Shown: piece by piece, positions 9,096 through 18,458 of the stretch | How positions within the stretch are numbered: the stretch's first letter is position 1 | Layout of the letters: every line of letters starts with the position of its first letter | Source: an uncultured Lachnospiraceae bacterium | GTDB lineage: Bacteria > Bacillota_A > Clostridia > Lachnospirales > Lachnospiraceae | NCBI GenBank assembly: GCA_947564305.1 | Contig: CANOBT010000066.1 | Location: forward strand, 1-29,626 | Direction of reading: 5' to 3' | Length of the DNA: 29,626 bases | Position numbers and translations under genes: made by a program | Notes under the pieces: generated by a model | Database searches by the model: none | Seen by the model: only the letters and a program-made list of their open reading frames with translations | Told to the model about the DNA's origin: nothing

Positions 9096-10185
9096 AACCA
9101 GATTCAAAAAAATTCTTCCATTTATCCAGATACATTTGTGCAATCAATTTGCTGTCAAATTTCCTATAATATTTCTCTTCAATCGCCGGATAAAGTTCCA
9201 ACGCAGAAGAAATTGTCTGAATGGTTTTCTCTAAATCTTCATCCGATCTTGTTAAATAGCTTGCCAATTCACCCGTTAAAATTTCATTTGGCCCATACGG
9301 GCAATCATCTGAAACAACCGGAACCCCGCAGATCAGCGCCTCCACCAAATTCATAGGCAATCCTTCTTGTTTGGAACAGGAAAGCAAAAGGGAAGCGCCT
9401 CGCAGCCACGGCTCCGGATTTTTCTGAAACCCGGCTATATGTACATACTCTTCTAAATTGTATTGATCAATTTGTTCTCTGAGCACTTTTTCCAACGGTC
9501 CTTGTCCTAAGTACACAAGGTCATATTCCGTATAAAAACTACCTTTATAATATAATTTCAGTGCCAATAAAGGATTTTTTTGATCCACCAACCTTCCCAT
9601 AAAGAGGATATATTTTCGTCTGTATGGAGATTGTGCTTCCCTTCCAGGCTTTCTAATCATTTTGCATGGATTATAGATTGTAGTAATACTTTGAGGCTTT
9701 ATTCTGTATCGATTGACCAATTCATCTTCTAAGCCTCTTGAAACCGTTACAATCTTTTTTCCTCTCAAAACTAATTGCAAACCTGCTATGTTTCTATAAG
9801 GAGATACGTCATTTACCCGATGCCACCTATTATGTATCACATACAGACATCTTTTTCCGACCTTCGTTAAAGAAGCCAGTAAATAGGAAGGCTGAAGATG
9901 TGCCGTTATCAACGCATATTCTTTATTCGCAATGAAGCTATTTACTTTTGGCACAGCCTTCATAATACCAAGCAACGCTTTAAAAGAAGTATCCCTTACG
10001 TCTATCTTTAACGAAAAGACATTAAGATACTCCGGTATTTCATAATCAGCCACTGTATCATAAACCAGTACAAAATCACTCTCGATTCCCATCTCTTTCA
10101 GTTGTTCCGCAAGATTCAGACAAACTCTTTCCGCCCCTCCCCCTGAAAAAGAATTCACAAAAAACAATGCCCTTATAAGTATCAC
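9094..10185 (-). CDS. GT4-family glycosyltransferase
   Basis: A 363-residue GT-B enzyme. It has the N-terminal loop FVNSFSGGGAERVCLNLAEQ, a C-terminal FMGRLVDQKNP strand and the nucleotide-binding E-x7-E in 'QEGLPMNLVEAL', followed by GVPVVSDDCPYGPNE. The GPNE ending is common among GT4 enzymes that transfer GalNAc- or GlcNAc-type sugars to lipid-linked glycans, but the donor is not proven. The best start is a GTG at 10185 behind AAAGGAAGA. This GTG lies inside GAGGTGAT, itself Shine-Dalgarno-like, so the exact start is somewhat uncertain. It is separated by 13 bases from the upstream GT2 gene and 10 bases from the membrane protein downstream. Confidence 0.88.
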   Translation of the reverse strand: MILIRALFFVNSFSGGGAERVCLNLAEQLKEMGIESDFVLVYDTVADYEIPEYLNVFSLKIDVRDTSFKALLGIMKAVPKVNSFIANKEYALITAHLQPSYLLASLTKVGKRCLYVIHNRWHRVNDVSPYRNIAGLQLVLRGKKIVTVSRGLEDELVNRYRIKPQSITTIYNPCKMIRKPGREAQSPYRRKYILFMGRLVDQKNPLLALKLYYKGSFYTEYDLVYLGQGPLEKVLREQIDQYNLEEYVHIAGFQKNPEPWLRGASLLLSCSKQEGLPMNLVEALICGVPVVSDDCPYGPNEILTGELASYLTRSDEDLEKTIQTISSALELYPAIEEKYYRKFDSKLIAQMYLDKWKNFFESG

Positions 10186-10198
10186 CTCTTCCTTTATC

Positions 10199-11242
10199 TT
10201 AAAGCTTACGTAATATTTTCCTTCCTCTGATATAAATCCACCTTACTATTCTGAAAGACCACCGCCTTATCTCTTCCAGTATTTCATAAAACGGATAATA
10301 TACGCAGCCAATACAAAATACTGCTTTTCTAAATAGGTCAATCCGGGAGAATATCCACAATCTCTTCTCAGCTGCTATCAACCGCTCGATATACTCTTTC
10401 CATTCAAGATTGTCAATCTGCTCTATCCCTTTCTTCCACTTTACCATTTCGCACAGAAGGATCCATTCCATCCCTTTCGCATCTGTCATTCTATTATTTT
10501 CAATATCATAATCCCGAATATAACTTAACACATTATATTTGTTTCTATAAAATGCAATTGACTCTGTTTTCTTCCTGTCTTCCCTCGCTCTTCTATAATA
10601 ATACCAGTCTCGAGATAATACCGTAACATCTGCGCCGTTCGCTATGATTCTAAAGAGAAACAATGTATCCTCACCATTTGATATCTTTTCGTCAAATCGC
10701 ACTGTCTGAATTGCTTTTCGAAGAATCAATTTCCCACCAATTGCATTAAGTCTAGTTGTGACACTTGCAAAAAGCTTAGGTTTCATTGCCTTATCATACT
10801 TCAAGTAACAGCTATCTCTAACATATGTTTCTTCTATTTTCCAATCTATTGAGTCTCTTCCCTCATCTTCTCTTATACAGTGAAATCCTACCGTTGCAAT
10901 GTTTGTCTGATTTTCTTCCTGTAGTCTGTAGAGCGCTTCCAAAAGCTGCGGATGTATAAAATCATCGCTGTCCAAAAAAAATAAATATTTTCCAACCGCA
11001 TCTTCTATCCCCACATTCCTCGCTGCGGACACCCCTTGATGCTTCTGATCAATACAACGGACTCTTTCATCCTTCTCACACCACTTTTCACATAACTTTC
11101 TGCTTCCGTCTGTTGACCCATCATCGATCAGGATCAGTTCAAAATTCACGTATGTCTGCTCTAAAACTGACTGCACACAATCATCCAGATATTTTTCTGC
11201 ATTGTAAATCGGAACGATTATAGAGATATCTCTTTCTAACAT
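10199..11242 (-). CDS. GT2-family (WcaA-type) glycosyltransferase
   Basis: A 347-residue GT-A glycosyltransferase. It begins LERDISIIVPIYNAEKYLDD, followed by LIDDGSTDGS, then GVSAARNVGIE and the metal/nucleotide-binding FLDSDDF, the classical GT2 order. The C-terminal region is basic, aromatic and rich in Arg/Trp (RRWSFRIVRWIYIRG), which may give peripheral membrane attachment. It probably adds one sugar to a growing lipid-linked repeat unit. The ATG at 11242 has only a distant GAGAGG (about 14 bases upstream), so translation initiation may be weak; I see no better in-frame start. A gap of 60 bases separates it from the ABC transporter upstream. Confidence 0.9.
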   Translation of the reverse strand: MLERDISIIVPIYNAEKYLDDCVQSVLEQTYVNFELILIDDGSTDGSRKLCEKWCEKDERVRCIDQKHQGVSAARNVGIEDAVGKYLFFLDSDDFIHPQLLEALYRLQEENQTNIATVGFHCIREDEGRDSIDWKIEETYVRDSCYLKYDKAMKPKLFASVTTRLNAIGGKLILRKAIQTVRFDEKISNGEDTLFLFRIIANGADVTVLSRDWYYYRRAREDRKKTESIAFYRNKYNVLSYIRDYDIENNRMTDAKGMEWILLCEMVKWKKGIEQIDNLEWKEYIERLIAAEKRLWIFSRIDLFRKAVFCIGCVYYPFYEILEEIRRWSFRIVRWIYIRGRKILRKL

Positions 11243-11302
11243 TTTTGAATTGTTTTCCTCTCATATACCTGTTCTCTATACGCTAAGATCCCAAAAATGG
11301 AA

Positions 11303-13009
11303 TTATTTTATCCTCTTAAATCTCAAATTTTCTATACTAAAAACCATATCGCATTCATAGGCAAGGCTCATATGATGTGTTGCCAATACGATTGTTTTAT
11401 TTCCTTTCACCTGCCTGATGGAATCTATCACTGCTTTTTCCGTTTCCAGATCCAGAGCGGCAGTGGCTTCATCCATAACCAAAAGTTCAAAGTCTCTATA
11501 CAACGCTCTTGCCAACGCTATCCTTTGCCGCTGTCCGCCGGAAATTGTCCTGCCGTTTTCACCAATCAAGGTATGTACACCCTCCGGCATCTTCATAACA
11601 TCTTCCCATACCTGTGCGCACTTTAAGCATTCTTCTACTCTTTTCATATCAATCGTTGTTTCATTTGCAAAAAAAGCTACATTATTGCATATTGTCTCAC
11701 CATTTAAATAAACTGTCTGTGGAATATAACTCGTAACGCTCCCAAGATTGGCTAAACATGGCCCTTCCTCATCCGTCTGTGCCACAATATCATAATCATC
11801 ATACAGGATCTGTCCTGACTGCGGCATCAACAGTCCAAGGATCAAATCAAGAAAAGTTGTCTTACCGATACCGGAAACTCCCATGATCGCAACCGAACAA
11901 CCTGCCGGAATCTCAATGGATGCATTTCGAAATATTTGCGCCTGGTCATTATAGGCAAAGGTAAGATTTTGAATCCGAATTCCTTTCTGGAGCGTTATGC
12001 ATTTCTTCCTGCCACCGCCTGCACATTGTTCTTCTTGTTTGATAACCTGATAATTTGTCAGTTCCTCTCGCAATACTCCATATGACTTCTGAGAAAATTT
12101 CACATCGTTTAATTCACTCACAATCTCATATGCAATCGGTACCATTTTCATAAGCATTGTAAGATATACCAACATGGATGACAAAAAAGCTCCAATGTTT
12201 TTCCCCGGTCTCCATAGAAAAAAGGCAAGAATGCCAAACATGGCTGTCATAACCAGATTCTTCATGAACATGCCTATGATATTTTTCTTATATTGAAAAT
12301 TTTGTTGAATCTGTGCATATTTCTTCCCTGCTTCCTTATACCTTTGAAGTACAGCTGCAAAATTATCGGCAATCTTAATTTCCTTAAAATTACCATGCGC
12401 GATCGTTACCTGTGCATTCGCCTTGATTGCATACATGCGGGAGCTTTCCCCATAAGTTTGTATCTGATTGCGATAATTAAAAAATACTACCGTCATCAAC
12501 AGGATAAACGCAACGCAGCTGACCACTCCCACCCATTTCGATGTATAAATCATTACCACAAAATACCCGCACATCGCCAAAATGTCGATCCAAATATTAA
12601 TACATTTGACAACAATACTCAGACAAACCTGTGGATCATTGCGGACCAACGCTAATGCCTGCATGGGATTCTTCCTATTATGCTGCGTCAAGTTCTCTTT
12701 TAATAACAATTCGCACATTTTCTCAGATACATTCTGCGCACCACTATAGATAAACTGATTATGCAGCCAATACTTATACAGATCAAAACCACCTTTCAAC
12801 ATCGATACAATACCCATAAAAAAGGTAAACGCAACAATCGATCTTGACGCCTGTTGTTCGCGCATTACGGTATTGATGATAAGAATAATAATAGAGAAAT
12901 TGAAGAGATCCGTTATCGGACTGATCAAAGTCATGATGATCAGTTTTCTCAAAGTCTTTCGTTCTTCCTTCTCCAAAATTCCGACTAAATAGTTAAACAT
13001 ACCTATCAT
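11303..13009 (-). CDS. ABC-type glycan/lipid exporter, fused membrane and ATPase domains
   Basis: A 568-residue half-transporter. Residues 1-300 form a six-helix exporter membrane domain; 340-568 form the ATPase. The Walker A motif is GVSGIGKTT (377-385), the signature ISGGQRQR (489-496), Walker B LLVMDEATAALD (Asp513, catalytic Glu514), and the H-loop His is at 545. All key residues are intact. The domain order and size are those of PglK/MsbA-like homodimeric exporters, which flip lipid-linked oligosaccharides or export lipids and peptides. In this setting a lipid-linked glycan is the likely cargo. It is the only ABC exporter in the window and coexists with the PelG transporter. GAGG lies 10 bases before the ATG at 13009; a second ATG three codons in is possible. 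Confidence 0.9.
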   Translation of the reverse strand: MIGMFNYLVGILEKEERKTLRKLIIMTLISPITDLFNFSIIILIINTVMREQQASRSIVAFTFFMGIVSMLKGGFDLYKYWLHNQFIYSGAQNVSEKMCELLLKENLTQHNRKNPMQALALVRNDPQVCLSIVVKCINIWIDILAMCGYFVVMIYTSKWVGVVSCVAFILLMTVVFFNYRNQIQTYGESSRMYAIKANAQVTIAHGNFKEIKIADNFAAVLQRYKEAGKKYAQIQQNFQYKKNIIGMFMKNLVMTAMFGILAFFLWRPGKNIGAFLSSMLVYLTMLMKMVPIAYEIVSELNDVKFSQKSYGVLREELTNYQVIKQEEQCAGGGRKKCITLQKGIRIQNLTFAYNDQAQIFRNASIEIPAGCSVAIMGVSGIGKTTFLDLILGLLMPQSGQILYDDYDIVAQTDEEGPCLANLGSVTSYIPQTVYLNGETICNNVAFFANETTIDMKRVEECLKCAQVWEDVMKMPEGVHTLIGENGRTISGGQRQRIALARALYRDFELLVMDEATAALDLETEKAVIDSIRQVKGNKTIVLATHHMSLAYECDMVFSIENLRFKRIK

Positions 13010-13035
13010 ACTGAATATACCTCAATCACTTCACC

Positions 13036-14115
13036 TTAATTACTCATGATTCTTTCCATTAGCCAAAATGGCATGATTCTGTATAAAGATAAAAAAGCGT
13101 GACGAAATCTGGGTAACCTGACCGCTTCTAACAACCTTGGCTGCAGTATATCCTCTTTCTCACATGCAAACCAACAGACTTCATTCTTGATTTCATCCCA
13201 AATCTCTTCTGCCAGATCGGAATGAACAATCACCAGAGAGGTTCCCATGCCATCGTCCAAATCAGACCTGACCTGTTCAACACCCCAAAAATCCCCGATC
13301 GTAAAATCACTGTTCCGGTTTACCGTACAGAATTTACAATGATAACAGGAAGGCCGCAGCATATAATTTCCAAAATACAATTTACAGTAAATATCCTGAT
13401 AAATGGAATCCACATACTCTGTCTTATTGATCCAATAGGATCTCATATGGCCGTTATCTGCGTTTCGCTTATCACGAAAGTAGAAATCCGTCATTTTTCC
13501 TCTGTGTTTATGCTCCAGGTAATTCACATATTTCTTCCAGATTCCAGGGGACGGCACTCCATAACAAACCAGATCAACGACAATGAACTTTTCATACTCT
13601 TTGCTCAAAAAGAGCATCAGCGCCTGCGCCTGACAGGGTGTCCCGCAAAATAATACCCATCTGCCCTTGATCAGGTTCTCTTCTATCCTGCGATAAATTC
13701 CTGTCATATTGCTCTGTACATATTTAGTTCTTTTGATTCCCTCCAATTGCTCACGGTTTACGGCACCGCGATGAACAACGTTCATATTTCCGTCATACCC
13801 TGCCCCGTACACAATCCCCCCTCTTTCGAGCACATACTGTGCCAGGATCGGAAAGATTCCGCCCGACGAACTGGTATCTCTAAACTGTTTTTCCCTTGCC
13901 TGTGCGCCAAAATAAGCGTTCTGACAATTATCTGTTCCATTCTTCTTTAAAGGACATACCGCCCTGCATCTGCCGCATCCGGTACAGGCAAACTTGTCAA
14001 CCTCAGGATAAGCAAATCCTTCCCGATCCTGAACCATTCGAATCGCACCCTCAGGACAAATCTCTGCGCACGCACCACATCCGCAGCACATCTCTTTTAC
14101 TCTATTCTTCTCCAT
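13036..14115 (-). CDS. F420-hydrogenase beta-subunit-like protein with two 4Fe-4S clusters
   Basis: 359 residues from the ATG at 14115 (MEKNRVKEMCCGCGAC), chosen because a GGGGG stretch precedes it and a longer frame would run into the upstream gene. The N-terminus has two ferredoxin motifs, CxxCxxCxxxCP: CCGCGACAEICP and CTGCGRCRAVCP. These are followed by the two domains of the coenzyme F420 hydrogenase/dehydrogenase beta family (SSSGGIFP, GTPCQAQAL, VCYGVPSPGIW). A further Cys cluster, CYHCKFC, precedes FTIGDFWG. Homologues recur in Firmicute and Bacteroidetes capsule loci directly beside pyruvyl-transferase-family genes, as here, but their reaction is unknown. F420 is not expected in this organism, so a flavin-dependent redox modification of a sugar or carrier is the best guess. 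Confidence 0.88.
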   Translation of the reverse strand: MEKNRVKEMCCGCGACAEICPEGAIRMVQDREGFAYPEVDKFACTGCGRCRAVCPLKKNGTDNCQNAYFGAQAREKQFRDTSSSGGIFPILAQYVLERGGIVYGAGYDGNMNVVHRGAVNREQLEGIKRTKYVQSNMTGIYRRIEENLIKGRWVLFCGTPCQAQALMLFLSKEYEKFIVVDLVCYGVPSPGIWKKYVNYLEHKHRGKMTDFYFRDKRNADNGHMRSYWINKTEYVDSIYQDIYCKLYFGNYMLRPSCYHCKFCTVNRNSDFTIGDFWGVEQVRSDLDDGMGTSLVIVHSDLAEEIWDEIKNEVCWFACEKEDILQPRLLEAVRLPRFRHAFLSLYRIMPFWLMERIMSN

Positions 14116-14144
14116 ATAGCAGCCCCCAAAATAACACTTCTGGA

Positions 14145-15251
14145 TTATCTCAAACACCGCATTAAAAATTTCTCCGCTGATGCAGCCTTTTCCTTGATGC
14201 GCTTCTCCACGCTGTCCCATGCAATCTCAGAATCGATCTGAAAACCTTCCTCTTGATATAATCTGCATTCCAGACCACTAAACTCCAAAACATCACTGAT
14301 CCTGGCTCCGACGCTGCTATGCTGAAAAACGACAAACTGTTTCTCAAAAATGATACTGAACGCTGCTCCATGAAAAGAATTCGTGATCACATAATCAGCC
14401 TTATGAAGATATCCTAAGAATTCTGAAGGGCCCGCAGTATCATCCGTTACAATATTGATTCCTGCGATATCTGTACCACCCTTTATCCTGATGATCCCAA
14501 GTCCTTTCTTTTTCGCCAGTTCTCCGGCATAACGAAATAACCTGTCATTTTTTTCTGTTATATATACGAAAATATATCCTGCATTGTCCGGCAGCTTCTC
14601 GATTTTCTTCCAATCATCCTTTCGCAATAAAAATACCGGATCCGGAACTGCGCAGACATCTCCTCTATAAAACTGGCTTATATAAGGAATTACCGCCTTT
14701 TCCCTGACGGAAATATGATCCAGTGATTTTAGCAGATCTGAAAATTCCTCGCTGTACTGCTCTGCGACAGATGCCTTCCCCATACTTGCCGCATAAGCGA
14801 TCACCTTCTTCTTATTCTTATTTTCAAAAGCTCCAAAATACGCTCGCCGCAGTCCCAATGTTATATCCGGATTCCAGATCTGATCGCTGCCTACTATATA
14901 ATACTGATATTGTAATTTTCTAAATTGCCAGAGAAAGAATAGCCTCTTCTTTCCCTCTCCCGTCAGATACTTTTCCCGAAACCGCGTCATATTCGTTCTT
15001 CGCTCGAAAAAAATTGTCCCCAGTTTCAGATTCCTCTTCCACCCGATCCATCCCAGATATAAAGTATTCAGAAAGCACTTCATCGGAATATAAGGAATCC
15101 ACCAATGCCTGCCCGTCATAAATGGCGGCTCATACGGAACAATATCCGCCGCTATCCCCTTCTCCCGCAAATACGTTTTCAATCCGTATGCCTGCAGCAT
15201 CGCTCCAAAATTATCGGCACAATGGAATGTCAAAATCCCCACTTTATACAT
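14145..15251 (-). CDS. Polysaccharide pyruvyl-transferase family protein
   Basis: 368 residues starting MYKVGILTFHCADNFGAMLQ at 15251, preceded by GGGGAA. A TTG start at 15290 is possible but would add 13 residues ahead of the family's normal start. The family marks are the N-terminal 'NFGAMLQAYGL', 'IVGSDQIWNPD', 'SVREKAV' and the late 'ADYVITNSFHGAAFS', where the conserved His is thought to take part in catalysis. CsaB-like members attach a pyruvate ketal from phosphoenolpyruvate to a sugar. Many members in capsule loci next to F420-beta-like genes have not been shown to do this, so the substrate is open. It is cytoplasmic, with no signal peptide. It lies 35 bases after the DUF1919 gene, with a small palindrome in the gap. 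Confidence 0.88.
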   Translation of the reverse strand: MYKVGILTFHCADNFGAMLQAYGLKTYLREKGIAADIVPYEPPFMTGRHWWIPYIPMKCFLNTLYLGWIGWKRNLKLGTIFFERRTNMTRFREKYLTGEGKKRLFFLWQFRKLQYQYYIVGSDQIWNPDITLGLRRAYFGAFENKNKKKVIAYAASMGKASVAEQYSEEFSDLLKSLDHISVREKAVIPYISQFYRGDVCAVPDPVFLLRKDDWKKIEKLPDNAGYIFVYITEKNDRLFRYAGELAKKKGLGIIRIKGGTDIAGINIVTDDTAGPSEFLGYLHKADYVITNSFHGAAFSIIFEKQFVVFQHSSVGARISDVLEFSGLECRLYQEEGFQIDSEIAWDSVEKRIKEKAASAEKFLMRCLR

Positions 15252-15286
15252 TCGCAATTCCCCATTTTCCTGACAGAAATCTGTCC

Positions 15287-15922
15287 TCAATCCCGCCTAT
15301 CATGATTCAGAAAGCTTACATAATCAAACTCATCCAGATATCTTCTTTTTAAAACCTGCTTCTTCAAATTCGTTATGGTCCCTAACTCCGCCTTGTCTTC
15401 AAAGCCTTTCACACAATAAGCCGACGAAAATTCCGGATATTCTACATGGGTAAAGATCACTTTATTTTCATAGGGCAGACGATCAAACTCCCGAATTGTT
15501 TCATAAATGCATCCATCCTTCTCCGATCCGATAAGAAAAAGATTATCCCAGTTGATCCTTCTCTTCCTTTCCTCCCATTTACGCACCCCTTCTTCAAAAC
15601 TGTCATAATGGATAAAGCTTATTCTGATATCACCCAAAATACCAACCGGACATCCGTCAGTCACCCGGGCATCCACCATCTTCTGCTCCATATACCATTC
15701 CAGATTTCCTGCCATTTTAACAAAATCATTCATCTCCATACTCAAATTGACCGTAGGCGTAAGGTACCGCATACCCAGATCATAATACATGAACATTCCG
15801 CTGCAGTTTGAGGCAATGATCGTAAAATCTTCATTTTTTAATCGGCTGCGCCTTTTTTGCTTATATACTTTCCACTCCCAATCTCGCAGGCCATTATATA
15901 TGGCCATAGGTACCCTTAACAT
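15287..15922 (-). CDS. DUF1919 exopolysaccharide-biosynthesis protein
   Basis: 211 residues from the ATG at 15922. The marks of the DUF1919 family are a basic N-terminal helix, then DFTIIASNCSGMFMYYDLGM, TPTVNLSMEMNDFVKM, a GDIRISFIHYDSFEEGVRKW segment and RRINWDNLFLIGSEKD. Proteins of this family occur in capsule and exopolysaccharide loci and may be acyl- or glycosyl-modifying enzymes; no reaction is established to my knowledge. I prefer the start at 15922 because the family normally begins with such a basic segment and AAAGG lies 10 bases upstream. An alternative ATG at 15982, behind GGGGTGGG, would add 20 residues and close the 79-base gap. The gene lies between a large membrane protein and the pyruvyl-transferase-family gene. 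Confidence 0.8.
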   Translation of the reverse strand: MLRVPMAIYNGLRDWEWKVYKQKRRSRLKNEDFTIIASNCSGMFMYYDLGMRYLTPTVNLSMEMNDFVKMAGNLEWYMEQKMVDARVTDGCPVGILGDIRISFIHYDSFEEGVRKWEERKRRINWDNLFLIGSEKDGCIYETIREFDRLPYENKVIFTHVEYPEFSSAYCVKGFEDKAELGTITNLKKQVLKRRYLDEFDYVSFLNHDRRD

Positions 15923-16001
15923 TTTTAAACTGCCTTTCCTGTAAACAATATCCTTTTCTATGCACCAGCTTCTCAGGAACATCGGTTTCTGATACCCACC
16001 C

Positions 16002-18458
16002 CTAATTCCAGACCTCCGCCATTCCCAGCTTATAGGGCGGACTGCCCTGATCCTGTTTGAAAAAATAACACACAAAGGCATCATCCTCATAAAGTACATT
16101 CAATACTGTCGGGTGTTCTTTTGCAAAATGTTTACACCATTCATACAATTTTGACTCTAATGTAATCCGATTCTCAAGCTTCAGATACATCAGCCATGCA
16201 TTCTCGTACTGAGGAAGTTCTACCTCCGCAGTTTCGCCCGATACCTGTCCGGCTATGATCTCCGGACTCTGACTTGCTCCGCTGTCAGGATATTTATGAG
16301 AATATACATTCCAGAAGGGAGTCAGATATTTCTCTTCTCCCATCCACCATGGTCCCTGAAAGAAATGGGACTGCCCATAGAGAAGCGGCTTCTTTTCCAC
16401 ATAAAGAAATACATATTCCGACGGAATACTGTATTCCTCATTGTTGATGTTTTCCACAAAGCCAAGCAATTCTTCATGCCATCCATATTGAATAACGGGA
16501 TATAGTTCATCCGTAGGTGACACGATCGTATAACTATACTTTGAAAAAGTATTGATAATATACTCTGTCACCGTCACCGCCGCATTGTATCTTGACACTT
16601 CATAAAATAGCAATCCTCGGAAATTTCCCGTTGCAACCGCCGCTCCGTAGATCCCTGCGATTGCTGCCAGAGAGCCAATTCTCATAATCAGGTCACTGCT
16701 CAAACGAACAAATCCGGAAAACAGTACATCAACCGGCATCATCACAACCGCCAACATCATCATATGTCCCGGTGCAAAAAACCGCCCTTCCGGCAGCAGA
16801 TCAGGAATCCCGATCATGGGTGCCGCATATACCAATATATAGATGACTGAGGCCAGGATCACGGGCGGATACCATGCACAGACTCCCCGGAAACGGATCA
16901 ATTTCTCTTTTCGTTCAACCAGCCAACAGAAAATCGCTGCGGCCGCAGTCAGGACCATCAGCCAGCCTCCCCGCCCTTTTCCATATAACGCGGCGTAACC
17001 TTTATCAAAGATTTCCACCACACCCCGAAGCAGTGTCGCCGTAATGCTGATCTCATTGCGCTGTAACTCCTGAGATTCTTCCCCTACGTCTGCATCCTCA
17101 ACTACATTTTCTGTGCTCCCTGTCTTTTCACCCTGACTGCGTACTACCCTGCTCTCCTCACCACTCATGGCATTTACCGCCCAGTCTATGGAAGCATTAA
17201 AAGGAATCCCCTGCATCAGCGCCCCCGCCATAGGCAGCAGGGCGATCAGTCCCGCACACAGAATTGAAACCGTCAGGGAAGTAAAATATCTTCTGGAAAA
17301 TATCTTTCTGACCAAAAAAACAGCAAAAGAGGCACAGACCAGGATCACCATCAGCACTGTATGAAAATGGATCGCAGCCGAAGCCGCCAACGATGCCATA
17401 AACAGGAAAAGAGCTTCATCCCGTAAGAATCCTGGTACCTTCTCTTTCTTTTCCACACTATCAGAGCGCTCCCGATTTAAGTACTCCACCAGAAACAACG
17501 CACACAGACATACCGTGTGCAATCCGAATTCCTGCGGCAGCGTAACCTGCAGACGGAACATACTATGGATCAGATCTGCATTGCTCAAGTCCAACGTTAG
17601 AAAAAGCATCAACACAAAATGCGGTGTATATCGCCAATGGAAAATTTTCCCAAGCAAAAGATAAGCTGAAATTAGAAATACCGCTACATGGATTCCCTGC
17701 AGAAACAACAGAATACTATATACCCTGATACCCAGCACACTGTGCATACAGTATATAAAACAATGCATTGCCTGCGGATAGACCCCTTCCGGAAACACTC
17801 TGCCCTGAATCAGTTCATAGATCCATTGATGATGCGCATACAGATCTCCGTATCCATACGAATACACCTGAAAAGCTCCATAATTAAAATAAGCCATTCC
17901 GTACAGGATCACGATTCCCAGCACTCCATATCTCCAAAACAGGAAACTTAGTCTGCGCCCAATATTCCAGATCTGTTCTTTGATCCTCACGCGTACCTTG
18001 GGCCAGTTGCACTCCCTGATCTTTTTCCAATAATCGAAACTTAAGAACCGCGCCGCCTTTTTCACATATCGGTAGCAGACGATAAAGAAAAGGAGTACAA
18101 GAACCAGAATGCGGTATCTTCCTTTCAATGTCCGCACATCAGGAAAATCTGTCTCCACTGCGCTTCTATATTTTCTGTCAAGATATGCCAAAATATTTCT
18201 CACAAGCGCCAGCACAAAAATACCATAGAATGCTACACAGATAAGCCACTGGTTCAACACATGGAACAGCCCCAGCATCAACACTGTCATATTCATGATG
18301 ATGATCGGCACCGTAACGCAAAACCCGAAGCGCCAGGTCTTTGACTTGCCTCGCAAATGCTTATGAAAGACAACAGATGGCCAGAGAAACATCAGGAACA
18401 GATAGCCGCAGGCTACTTTCCCATACTCTACTACCCAATACCCTGTATTCATGTCCAT
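16002..18458 (-). CDS. Large polytopic membrane protein, GT-C or polymerase-like (paralogue B)
   Basis: 818 residues starting at 18458 (MDMNTGYWVVEYGKVACGYL) behind GGGGAG. It is clearly paralogous to the protein at 6894-9083. The N-terminus, the loop motif YGDLYAHHQW (203-212), FPEGVYPQAMHCF (222-234), the 'IHFH' membrane segment and the soluble C-terminal domain (LYVEKKPLLYGQ, QGPWWMG) all match. It differs by an insertion of about 60-70 residues near residues 100-175, which adds a hydrophobic and a basic segment, and by a longer acidic loop near 435-475. About 11-13 membrane helices are visible. The shared Asp-x3-His-His loop is a plausible catalytic site for a lipid-linked sugar transferase or polymerase. 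The family is not recognised by name and no function is proven. Confidence 0.75.
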   Translation of the reverse strand: MDMNTGYWVVEYGKVACGYLFLMFLWPSVVFHKHLRGKSKTWRFGFCVTVPIIIMNMTVLMLGLFHVLNQWLICVAFYGIFVLALVRNILAYLDRKYRSAVETDFPDVRTLKGRYRILVLVLLFFIVCYRYVKKAARFLSFDYWKKIRECNWPKVRVRIKEQIWNIGRRLSFLFWRYGVLGIVILYGMAYFNYGAFQVYSYGYGDLYAHHQWIYELIQGRVFPEGVYPQAMHCFIYCMHSVLGIRVYSILLFLQGIHVAVFLISAYLLLGKIFHWRYTPHFVLMLFLTLDLSNADLIHSMFRLQVTLPQEFGLHTVCLCALFLVEYLNRERSDSVEKKEKVPGFLRDEALFLFMASLAASAAIHFHTVLMVILVCASFAVFLVRKIFSRRYFTSLTVSILCAGLIALLPMAGALMQGIPFNASIDWAVNAMSGEESRVVRSQGEKTGSTENVVEDADVGEESQELQRNEISITATLLRGVVEIFDKGYAALYGKGRGGWLMVLTAAAAIFCWLVERKEKLIRFRGVCAWYPPVILASVIYILVYAAPMIGIPDLLPEGRFFAPGHMMMLAVVMMPVDVLFSGFVRLSSDLIMRIGSLAAIAGIYGAAVATGNFRGLLFYEVSRYNAAVTVTEYIINTFSKYSYTIVSPTDELYPVIQYGWHEELLGFVENINNEEYSIPSEYVFLYVEKKPLLYGQSHFFQGPWWMGEEKYLTPFWNVYSHKYPDSGASQSPEIIAGQVSGETAEVELPQYENAWLMYLKLENRITLESKLYEWCKHFAKEHPTVLNVLYEDDAFVCYFFKQDQGSPPYKLGMAEVWN

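Noticed and set aside
11243..11302. Possible promoter in the gap before the GT2 gene
   Set aside because: A TATAGA-like box is present but the only TTG-type box is eight bases away, not 16-18, so no credible sigma-70 promoter is formed.
15272..15285. Palindrome GACAGA-AA-TCTGTC
   Set aside because: Six-base arms with a two-base loop in a short gap. No second copy or promoter nearby supports an operator.
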